Assembly: GCA_021106775.1 (NCBI GenBank)
Contig: JAIOTL010000167.1
Coordinates: 1 to 17,024 of the forward strand
DNA: 17,024 nucleotides
From: Planctomycetota bacterium
Lineage (GTDB): Bacteria; Planctomycetota; UBA8742; SKZP01; JAIOTL01
Direction of reading: 5' to 3'
The notes beneath the pieces are model-generated. The model saw only the letters and a list, made by a program, of their open reading frames with translations, did no database searches and was not told where the DNA came from. Below are positions 8,556-15,077 of the stretch, in pieces (position 1 is the first letter of the stretch; each line of letters begins with the position of its first letter). Position numbers and translations under genes: made by a program.

Positions 8556-9071
8556 ATGGATAAATCAATTAATGATATTCTTCCGCGTTTTCGTGAAATT
8601 GAAGGCTTTCTTGCAGTTGGCATATACGCACCTTCTGGTGAAATCTATGCTTCACTGAACCCGTCCAGCAAATACGAGCTACACAAAGTCGGCATACTCA
8701 CAAACTCGGTTCTGCTCAACACCCAGAAAGCAGCGAAAGAGATGAAGGTGGGTAAAGGTAAACGCACAATTATCACCACTGATGATGCGACGATTATCAC
8801 CCAGCAGTTTTTTGCCGATTCTATGAAACAACAAACTTCAAAAAGTATACAATTGGATAATAATTCAGCAGGAAGTACGCAAAATTCGCAGGAACATCCT
8901 TCAAGAACAAAGCTTAATGCAGGTTTATCCTCCTCCGAAATGAACAAATCCGAAGAGAGCAATGTGCATTTTAACATTATCGCGATTTTCAAACAGGATG
9001 TTCAGCTTAGTGTTACTAAGATGAAGATTGACAAAATCATGAACGACATCGCTCCGCTCATCCCCAAATAA
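8556..9071 (+). CDS. Small roadblock/LC7-type protein with a low-complexity insert
   Basis: A 171-residue soluble protein starting at ATG 8556 after an AGGTG ribosome site. Residues 5-85 fit the first part of a roadblock/LC7 fold: a leading helix, FLAVGIYAPSGEIYASL as the first strand pair, a long helix (about 40-64), then TIITTDDATIITQQF. Residues about 86-136 are a Ser/Asn/Gln/Lys-rich stretch that looks disordered, after which the fold resumes with VHFNIIAIFK and a final helix (about 152-168). Typical single-domain roadblock proteins are about 110-125 residues, so the insert accounts for the extra length. They form dimers and act with small GTPases or as structural adaptors. It follows the lipoprotein gene on the same strand, and the other roadblock protein of the window lies just beyond that gene. 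The family call is by fold pattern, not by a diagnostic motif. Confidence 0.7.
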   Translation: MDKSINDILPRFREIEGFLAVGIYAPSGEIYASLNPSSKYELHKVGILTNSVLLNTQKAAKEMKVGKGKRTIITTDDATIITQQFFADSMKQQTSKSIQLDNNSAGSTQNSQEHPSRTKLNAGLSSSEMNKSEESNVHFNIIAIFKQDVQLSVTKMKIDKIMNDIAPLIPK

Positions 9072-9127
9072 ATCTCGTACAATTTGCTTATTTCAATGAA
9101 TTTGCATGGATTTGCAGGAATGTGGAT

Positions 9128-9697
9128 CTAATTTGTGGGTGTACCTAGGAGTCCAACAGCTTCAGCTTCTTTCTTCAACGCTTCAATGCATTCACTGATG
9201 ATTTCGTCGAGTTCGATGCCAAGCTCAAGCGCGCCCTGCCTGATGTCATCACGATTTACCGCTGCTGCAAACGATTTATCCTTAAGCTTTTTCTTCACCG
9301 ATTTCACCTTCACGTCCTGAATCGACTTCGATGGACGCACATATGTTACTGCGAAAAGGAAACCTGTCAACTCGTCAACTGCAAACAGATATTTTGCGAG
9401 ATTTGTTGAACGGTCGGCGAGACCGGCATGTCCGAGGATTGCCTGCAGCACGTCTTCGGGAAAACCTTTGTCCTTGAGGATTTCCACACCTTTTTGCGGA
9501 TGATTGGGTATTGTCGGGTTCTGCTCGTAATCAAAATCGTGTAAAAGCCCTGTGATGCGCCATTTTTCGACGTCCTCACCGAGTTTTTCAGCAAAATGCT
9601 TCATGCAGGCTTCTACACCAAGCCCATGTTTGCGCAACGACTCACTTTTAGTGTACTCGCAAAGGATTTCCCATGCTTGTTCTCTTGTAAAATCCAT
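9128..9697 (-). CDS. HD-domain phosphohydrolase, substrate unknown
   Basis: A 189-residue soluble protein starting at ATG 9697 after GAGAGGT. It carries the metal ligands of the HD superfamily: His24, His53-Asp54 (in GLLHDFDYE), His66 and His90 in the intervening helices, and Asp108 (in AVDELTG). These would hold one or two divalent metals for hydrolysis of a phosphate ester. The stretch VRPSKSIQDVKVKSVKKKLKDKSFA and what follows match a stand-alone HD protein family common in Firmicutes and related bacteria, whose substrate is not known to me. It is not a GGDEF/EAL-linked or RelA-type enzyme. Its stop faces the small roadblock gene (convergent, 56 bp apart). It lies downstream of bioY on the same strand but is separated by a good terminator, so it is probably transcribed on its own. 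Confidence 0.88.
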   Translation of the reverse strand: MDFTREQAWEILCEYTKSESLRKHGLGVEACMKHFAEKLGEDVEKWRITGLLHDFDYEQNPTIPNHPQKGVEILKDKGFPEDVLQAILGHAGLADRSTNLAKYLFAVDELTGFLFAVTYVRPSKSIQDVKVKSVKKKLKDKSFAAAVNRDDIRQGALELGIELDEIISECIEALKKEAEAVGLLGTPTN

Positions 9698-9752
9698 AAC
9701 TACCTCTCGAAATTGTTACAACTCTTATATCTTTTACAGATTTTTGCACAAT

Positions 9753-9778
9753 AAAAAACCCCGACCTGTTGCCGGTGT
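9753..9778 (-). terminator. Rho-independent terminator of bioY
   Basis: On the minus strand ACACCGGC (9778-9771) pairs with GTCGGGGT (9765-9758) over 8 positions with one A/G mismatch and one G-U pair, around a 5-base loop AACAG. A six-T run (9758-9753) follows. It lies 18 bp after the bioY stop. Confidence 0.8.
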
Positions 9779-9795
9779 GTTCAAAATTAAGTTAA

Positions 9796-10386
9796 TTATT
9801 TTTTTACCGCATTAATAATCAGAGCAGAAAGATATATTTTGACCGCTGCAACAAAAAGGAAGGGAACAACCGCAATTCCAAGTACTTGCGAAAATGACAG
9901 AATCTTTGAAACAACTGGTGCAGCAACAAGATAAATCCATGCTGACCCGAAAATGTACAAAACAATCGACGAAAGAATCATGACAAGCAGAAGGTCAAAA
10001 ACATCTTTATGAGCTTTGAATTTTTCGACGAAATACCCCACAATTGCTGCCTGCGGAACGAAACCCAGAAGAAAACCAACAGTGAACAGATTTACACCCG
10101 TTGCACCACCTGAAAACCAGGGGACACCGTTAAATCCGAGACCGATGTAAAAGAGAACGCTCAGACTGCCTCGTTTCCAGCCCAAAAAAGCACCTGCAAG
10201 CATCACACCCAGGGTTTGCCCGGTGATTGGTACGGGAGTTCCAGGCAGATAAACCTTAATCTGAGATAATACGCCCAAAAGACAGGCAAATCCGACCGTT
10301 AGCGCAACATTTATGAGAAGATTTTTATCAGTGTTCGTGAATGTTAGAAAGTTTCTACTGTCAATAGAATGAATCCTTGTTGCCAT
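9796..10386 (-). CDS. bioY: Biotin ECF transporter S component BioY
   Basis: A 196-residue integral membrane protein, the biotin-binding subunit of an energy-coupling-factor transporter. The BioY signature is clear: PGTPVPITGQTLGVMLAG at about 48-65, then FLGWKRGSLSVLFYIGLGFNGVPWFSGG and GVNLFTVGFLLGF, with about six membrane helices. Length is normal. ATG 10386 has an excellent GGAGGT site. It lies 94 bp after the response regulator on the same strand and ends in its own terminator. No bioM/bioN or ecfA/ecfT lies beside it, so it probably uses a shared energising module encoded elsewhere, or works alone as reported for some BioY proteins. I see no BirA-type operator close upstream. Confidence 0.93.
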   Translation of the reverse strand: MATRIHSIDSRNFLTFTNTDKNLLINVALTVGFACLLGVLSQIKVYLPGTPVPITGQTLGVMLAGAFLGWKRGSLSVLFYIGLGFNGVPWFSGGATGVNLFTVGFLLGFVPQAAIVGYFVEKFKAHKDVFDLLLVMILSSIVLYIFGSAWIYLVAAPVVSKILSFSQVLGIAVVPFLFVAAVKIYLSALIINAVKK

Positions 10387-10480
10387 TTCACCTCCAAATC
10401 ATTTTAAGGACAAGAAAGAATCTGTATAACATTTAGCTGACTGTTGAAAAAGTCATTTAAGCATTAGTTCGTGTGATTTA

Positions 10481-11200
10481 TTAATTAATTCTCTGATTTC
10501 TGCGAGAAGTATCACCTGATATCATAAATTTATAACCCGCTCCACGCTGTGTAAGCAAATACATAGGTGAAGTTGGGTCTTTTTCGATTTTTTGCCTGAG
10601 CTTGTTTACAAAATTGTCAACAGTCCTATCAGTACCGTAATAATCATAACCCCAGACATCACGCAAGATTTTCTCACGAGAAAGAACCTTGCCCGCATTT
10701 TGTAAAAAGTACTTCAAAAGCAGAAACTCTTTTTGCGAAAGCTCAATTTCATTTTCACCTTCTCGAATCAGAACCTGCCCTGATAAATTAAGCTGAAATT
10801 CACCAAAAATAAAGGTTTCAGTCTTCGCTTCATATGCCCGTTTGCGTCTGAGCATCGCTTTTGCTCGGGCGAGAAGTTCGCGGATTGAAAACGGTTTGGT
10901 GATATAATCGTCAGCACCAAGTTCAAGCCCTGTGATTTTGTCGATTTCCTGGTCTTTTGCAGTGAGCATAAGAATTGGGATAAGAATTTCGCGGTTGCGC
11001 AGCTCGACACAGATTTCAAACCCACTGATTTTCGGCAGCATAACATCAAGTATTATCAGGTCAATGTTCTTGGAAAGTGCAAGTGAAAGCCCTTTGTCAC
11101 CTTCCGAAGCAGAAATGACATTATAGCCGAGATTTCGTAAATTCATCTCAAGCCCGAGTCGGATGCTTTCATCATCCTCAACAATTAATACTGTTTCCAT
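10481..11200 (-). CDS. OmpR/PhoB-family response regulator, no partner kinase nearby
   Basis: A two-domain DNA-binding response regulator of 239 residues. The receiver is complete: Asp9/Asp10, phospho-acceptor Asp52 (in IILDVMLP), Thr80 and Lys102 (in ITKPF). A winged-helix domain occupies about residues 132-228, with the family pattern LSQKEFLLLKYFLQNAGKV, the RTVDNFVNKLRQKIE recognition helix and the RGAGYKF wing. I place the start at ATG 11200, because the strong GGAGG site lies just upstream of it; the in-frame GTG at 11212 would have this ribosome site inside its coding sequence. No histidine kinase is found in the window. It is divergent from the vWA gene, and the shared spacer contains a 15-bp palindrome. 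It could regulate itself, the vWA gene or bioY, none of which can be shown from sequence alone. Confidence 0.93.
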   Translation of the reverse strand: METVLIVEDDESIRLGLEMNLRNLGYNVISASEGDKGLSLALSKNIDLIILDVMLPKISGFEICVELRNREILIPILMLTAKDQEIDKITGLELGADDYITKPFSIRELLARAKAMLRRKRAYEAKTETFIFGEFQLNLSGQVLIREGENEIELSQKEFLLLKYFLQNAGKVLSREKILRDVWGYDYYGTDRTVDNFVNKLRQKIEKDPTSPMYLLTQRGAGYKFMISGDTSRRNQRIN

Positions 11201-11232
11201 GCTATCCTCCACTAAATCCGTGCTGTTGACTC

Positions 11233-11261
11233 TTGATAATCTGATAACATCTATATATATA
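11233..11261 (+). promoter_or_regulatory. Predicted promoter of the vWA gene
   Basis: -35 TTGATA (11233-11238), a 17-bp spacer and -10 TATATA (11256-11261). Transcription would start near 11268, giving a leader of about 67 bases. The run of alternating T/A makes the exact -10 uncertain. Confidence 0.5.
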
Positions 11262-11278
11262 TGTAAAGTTTACATTAA
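11250..11278 (-). promoter_or_regulatory. Possible promoter of the response regulator gene
   Basis: On the minus strand, -35 TTAATG (11278-11273), a 17-bp spacer and -10 TATAGA (11255-11250). The -35 is weak. It overlaps the vWA promoter, and its spacer contains most of the palindrome at 11261-11275. Confidence 0.35.
11261..11275. promoter_or_regulatory. Perfect 15-bp palindrome, candidate shared operator
   Basis: ATGTAAA (11261-11267) and TTTACAT (11269-11275) are perfect inverted arms around one central G. It covers the predicted start point of the vWA gene and lies between the -35 and -10 of the divergent regulator. The shape suits a homodimeric repressor; OmpR-type regulators more often bind direct repeats. 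Confidence 0.5.
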
Positions 11279-11334
11279 AACATGAATTTTGGTATCATTT
11301 TAGAATAAATGTTAAATTGTCAATAGAGAATAAA

Positions 11335-14300
11335 ATGGAAGAACTGCTTAACATTTGCTCGATTTTGTTTCTGATGTTTGCGACGTTCGGATTCGCAGCA
11401 TCTTTGAAGATTAAGCTCAGAAGGGCATTTCTTATATTCAACGTTGTGATCTTTTCAATAATAACCTCTTTGCTTATTGTTCTGGGTAATGGATTAATGG
11501 AATTTGCAGGTGTTTTTCTCGCCTTGATTCCACTTGTTGGTCTGTTGATATTCTTTTTACCGCGGAAATTCAAGCATAAAGAAGTTTATGCTTTGTCCGC
11601 GTTTGTGTTTCTTGCATTTATTTTGATTAACATGCTAATTCAGCTCACCGAAAACAGTATTAAACTGCACTTCGAACATGCTGAATTCCTCTGGCTGACA
11701 TTATTACTGCCGATTTCCGTTTTGCTTTGGTATTTCTCGGTAAACATAATTAACAGGTGGCAGAATTATGCATCGCTCACCCTTCGTGTGTTTTTGATTG
11801 TATTGATAATTGTTGCGATTTCCGGCGTAAGAATTGTCCGAAAACATGACAAACTCACGGTTATTTTCCTTATAGACCGCTCTGAATCAATGCCGAAAGA
11901 ACTTTCGTACGATTGGTACAAAAATTATATAAAGACGAAGATTAGCAGCTCGGAACATCGAAAGCCTGAAGATTTATACGGTATTGTCTTGTTTGCTGGT
12001 CGTTCAACGGTTTTTCAATTCCCAACAAACAATCTCATGGTTTCAGGATTCGAGCCTGAGCATCTTGACAAAGAAGTAACTGACATCGGCGCGGCAATTC
12101 GGCAGTCGCTGACACTTTATCCGGAGGACAGCCGGAAACGGCTTGTAATTGTAACGGATGGCAATGCCAACAAAGGTGATTTGTTTCGTGATGTTTCGCT
12201 GGCAATAAACCAAAATGTAGCTGTTGACGTTGTTACCCATGAATCCGAGAAGAAGCTTCTGGATGTTCGCATTGAGCGGTTCATAACACCTATGCGAATA
12301 AAAAAGGATACACCTTTTGAGCTTCGACTCTCAATAAATTCCACCGCCCATGTTCGCGCAAAAGTTCTGATAACGCGTAACGGCAAGCAGATTGACGAGA
12401 TTCCACCTTTTATCGTGAATTTGAAACCGGGCAACAATTACCCGATACTTCCGATGCAAGTTTTGAATTTAAATGGATTCTTTGAGTACAGCGTACAGAT
12501 TCAGGTGCTTTCCGATATTAGGGGAAACAAGGTTGAAGATGTTATTCCTGAGAATAATTCTGTCAAAAACTTTGTTATTGTGAAAAGCAGCGCGAAAATT
12601 CTCCTGATTTATGGAGATAAGGAGCAGGATAACGCTCAGATGATACAGGCTCTGCAAAAGGGAGGGAAACAGCTTGATATTCGGCATGTTTCCGATATGC
12701 CAAGCAACAACGCTCATTCGCAGTTCGGTTTTTATGACCTTGTGATTCTTTCGAATGTTTCGTCGTCGCAGTGGACAGAGGAGCAGATGAATGCGATGAA
12801 GTCGGCGATAAACGATTCTGGTGTTGGGTTTATCATGTTAGGTGGTGATAAATCTTATGCTCCAGGCGGATATCAAGACCAATCCATTGTTGAGGCATTG
12901 CCCGTTGATATGGATATAAAGGAAAAACGGGTTATACCAGCAGGTGCGCTGGTGATTATTATGCACACTTGTGAAATGCCTGAAGGCAACAAATCCGCCA
13001 AGATAATCGCGAAAACCGTAATGAAAACAATGAGTGCTCGTGATGAGTTCGGTATTGTAATTTATTCTTATCAAGGTGGTGTTAGATGGTTGTTTCCACT
13101 AAAAAAGGTCGGCAACAATAAACAATCTCTGGTAAATCTGATTGATAAGGCACCGCCACAGGACATGCCTGACTTCGATCCATCAATAAAACTTGCTTAC
13201 AACGCACTCCTGAATTCCAATGCCGGTATGAAACACTGCATCGTGATTTCCGACGGTGACCCTTCGCTGAGTAACAGTTCTTTAAAACTCGTTCAAACTG
13301 CATTTCAAGATGCCGGTATTACTACCTCATGTGTATGTATTTATCCTGAAGGTGGGGGTACAAACACACTAAAGAAAATTGTGAAAGTCGGCGGACCATC
13401 TGCTGATGCTAATGAACGCTTCTGGCTCATCAACAGCCAGGCTGGTATTAACACTCTGCCGAAAATTTTCATTCGTGAAGCAGCAAGAATCAAGACTCAG
13501 TACAATCAAAACAAAAGTATTTCAGGATTTAGTACGGAACCGGTTGAATTCTTGAAATATCTGCGACAAAGCTCAAATGAAGGCAAGCTTGATGGATTTA
13601 TTCTCACCTCATTGAAACCCGGTGCATCGCTACCAATTGCAGTCGATGAAGAAGATACTTTTCCGCTGCTGGCATACTGGCAATACGGTCTTGGTAAAGT
13701 TGTGTGTTTCACCTCAGATGTTCTGGGTAACGGTTGGGGAAGTAATTGGGTCAACGGCACGAATCTGAACATCAGGATTGGACAAAATCAGTTATTCGAC
13801 TTGAATTTCTCGAAGTTCATCAACGATTTGGCAGGTTTTTCAAGCCGAAAAGTTGTAACCACACACCAAATTAGCTCACATGCTGAATACCGCTCTGGTA
13901 CAGGTGTTTTCAGAATAAATCGAATAGATTCGCGAGGTAGATATGTTAATTTGCCCGAGCTTGAAGTTAAGCTGATTTCACCAAAAGTCGAAGTTTCAAA
14001 ATTAAAGATGCGTGAAATTCGACCAGGTGAGCTTGAAGGTGAATTTAATGCATTTGAGGAAGGCATTTATCAGATTATCGCAACATACAAAACTGCGAAT
14101 AATAAGTTGGCATACCTTGAGAACGGACTGTCCGTGCCTTATCCTGTTGAGTATCGAAGTTTCAGTGTGAATGACAGGGAACTTGTGGAAATTGTCAGGC
14201 AAAGCGGAGGAAAGTTTGCGAAATCGCAGCTTCGTGCAGTAAGCATTCAGGATGTCGGTAATGAACAGAATCCCACATCGCGAACACTCTCAGAATTCGA

Positions 14301-14880
14301 ATATGGTGTGGATACACTGAGAAATTATGACAACAGCATCATCCTTGACGAAGAGCAAATACCAAAACTCTACGAACCTTTCGTTAGGGATACAAAGCCA
14401 ACATATTCATATTTACCGACATGGATTCTTTTTGCTGTAATCGCTCTCTCAATGCTGTTTTTCGATGTTTTCATGCGTCGGGTACAGATGAACCTAACAT
14501 TTTTACCGATTCTGGCATCAAAAATACCAATCCTAAAAAAATACTTCAATAAAGAGGATTATGAGAAATCGGAAGAAATAAAAATGCTGCAATCCGCCAA
14601 ACTCGAAGCGCAAAAATTATTCGAAGGTCGGGTTGCTCGACTAAAGAAATCCGGTTATACTGAGGAAACCGAAGAGCAAAAAACGTCAGACATTATTGCT
14701 GGTCTCAAGAAAGATGCGAAAAAGGCAGTGAAGGACGAGGAATTGCAAATCAGGAAACAGCTTGCGGATAAGAAAAAGCAAAAGGAAAAGCAAGAACAGA
14801 AAATTGCTTCTAAACCAACGAGTTCGCTTGACGCCTTGCAGAAAGCAAAAAGAGAAGCTCTGAAAAAGCGTAAAAAATAA
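11335..14880 (+). CDS. Large membrane protein with two vWA domains and an amidotransferase-like domain
   Basis: From ATG 11335 the protein has 1181 residues; a TTG at 11317 is in frame but has no better ribosome site. About five or six membrane helices fill residues 1-165, ending in the pattern of BatA-type vWA proteins. A first vWA domain follows, with an intact metal site DRSES (Asp181, Ser183, Ser185) and IVTDGN. A beta-rich part comes next, then an amidotransferase-like domain (about 415-530) with YDLVILSNV and VGFIMLGGDKSYAPGGYQ; the catalytic triad is not evident, so it is probably a binding fold. A second vWA-like domain (about 535-700) has MHTCEMP (543-549) where the metal motif should be, and keeps VISDGDPS. 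A C-terminal helix (about 1026-1046) leads to a Lys/Glu-rich cytoplasmic tail, likely coiled coil. Related proteins occur in Planctomycetes and FCB bacteria; their role is unclear. The large middle part should be periplasmic. Confidence 0.85.
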   Translation: MEELLNICSILFLMFATFGFAASLKIKLRRAFLIFNVVIFSIITSLLIVLGNGLMEFAGVFLALIPLVGLLIFFLPRKFKHKEVYALSAFVFLAFILINMLIQLTENSIKLHFEHAEFLWLTLLLPISVLLWYFSVNIINRWQNYASLTLRVFLIVLIIVAISGVRIVRKHDKLTVIFLIDRSESMPKELSYDWYKNYIKTKISSSEHRKPEDLYGIVLFAGRSTVFQFPTNNLMVSGFEPEHLDKEVTDIGAAIRQSLTLYPEDSRKRLVIVTDGNANKGDLFRDVSLAINQNVAVDVVTHESEKKLLDVRIERFITPMRIKKDTPFELRLSINSTAHVRAKVLITRNGKQIDEIPPFIVNLKPGNNYPILPMQVLNLNGFFEYSVQIQVLSDIRGNKVEDVIPENNSVKNFVIVKSSAKILLIYGDKEQDNAQMIQALQKGGKQLDIRHVSDMPSNNAHSQFGFYDLVILSNVSSSQWTEEQMNAMKSAINDSGVGFIMLGGDKSYAPGGYQDQSIVEALPVDMDIKEKRVIPAGALVIIMHTCEMPEGNKSAKIIAKTVMKTMSARDEFGIVIYSYQGGVRWLFPLKKVGNNKQSLVNLIDKAPPQDMPDFDPSIKLAYNALLNSNAGMKHCIVISDGDPSLSNSSLKLVQTAFQDAGITTSCVCIYPEGGGTNTLKKIVKVGGPSADANERFWLINSQAGINTLPKIFIREAARIKTQYNQNKSISGFSTEPVEFLKYLRQSSNEGKLDGFILTSLKPGASLPIAVDEEDTFPLLAYWQYGLGKVVCFTSDVLGNGWGSNWVNGTNLNIRIGQNQLFDLNFSKFINDLAGFSSRKVVTTHQISSHAEYRSGTGVFRINRIDSRGRYVNLPELEVKLISPKVEVSKLKMREIRPGELEGEFNAFEEGIYQIIATYKTANNKLAYLENGLSVPYPVEYRSFSVNDRELVEIVRQSGGKFAKSQLRAVSIQDVGNEQNPTSRTLSEFEYGVDTLRNYDNSIILDEEQIPKLYEPFVRDTKPTYSYLPTWILFAVIALSMLFFDVFMRRVQMNLTFLPILASKIPILKKYFNKEDYEKSEEIKMLQSAKLEAQKLFEGRVARLKKSGYTEETEEQKTSDIIAGLKKDAKKAVKDEELQIRKQLADKKKQKEKQEQKIASKPTSSLDALQKAKREALKKRKK

Positions 14881-14921
14881 CATGGGTACGAAAATCCATT
14901 AACTTATCGTTGCAGAAAGCG

Positions 14922-14960
14922 TGTCATTATCTGTTCTGCTACATTTCCCTTAGAATGACA
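14922..14960. repeat. TGTCATT...AATGACA inverted repeat between genes
   Basis: TGTCATT (14922-14928) faces AATGACA (14954-14960) across 25 bp. On the minus strand it begins TGTCATTCTAAGGGAAATG. The edges match those of the palindromes at 1174-1526, so this is probably another, more diverged member of that family. It may also serve as the end of the vWA transcript. Confidence 0.5.
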
Positions 14961-14997
14961 TTTGGCGTATCCCAAGCCGAACATTGTTTGAAAATCG

Positions 14998-15051
14998 TGT
15001 TATAATACTGAAATTAGTTTACTTGACAGCATCGTAGTATTTGGATAAGTT
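14998..15051 (+). promoter_or_regulatory. Two candidate promoters for the Ser/Thr kinase gene
   Basis: An extended -10, TGTTATAAT (14998-15006), stands without a good -35. Just downstream is a perfect -35 TTGACA (15023-15028) with a 17-bp spacer and a poor -10 TAAGTT (15046-15051). Either would give the kinase its own transcript, with leaders of about 65 or 20 bases. Confidence 0.45.
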
Positions 15052-15077
15052 ATTAACGGAAAAAGTAAAGGTAGTTA

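Noticed and set aside
8645..8992. 115-codon frame antisense to the small roadblock gene
   Set aside because: The plus-strand frame has a good start and a recognisable fold; the antisense one has neither.
10436..10456. TGACT...AGTCA hairpin between the response regulator and bioY as a terminator
   Set aside because: The stem is 5 bp with an 8-base loop and is not followed by a T run, so the two genes may be co-transcribed.
11295..11573. 92-codon frame antisense to the start of the vWA gene
   Set aside because: It overlaps the membrane helices of the vWA protein and has no family likeness or ribosome site.
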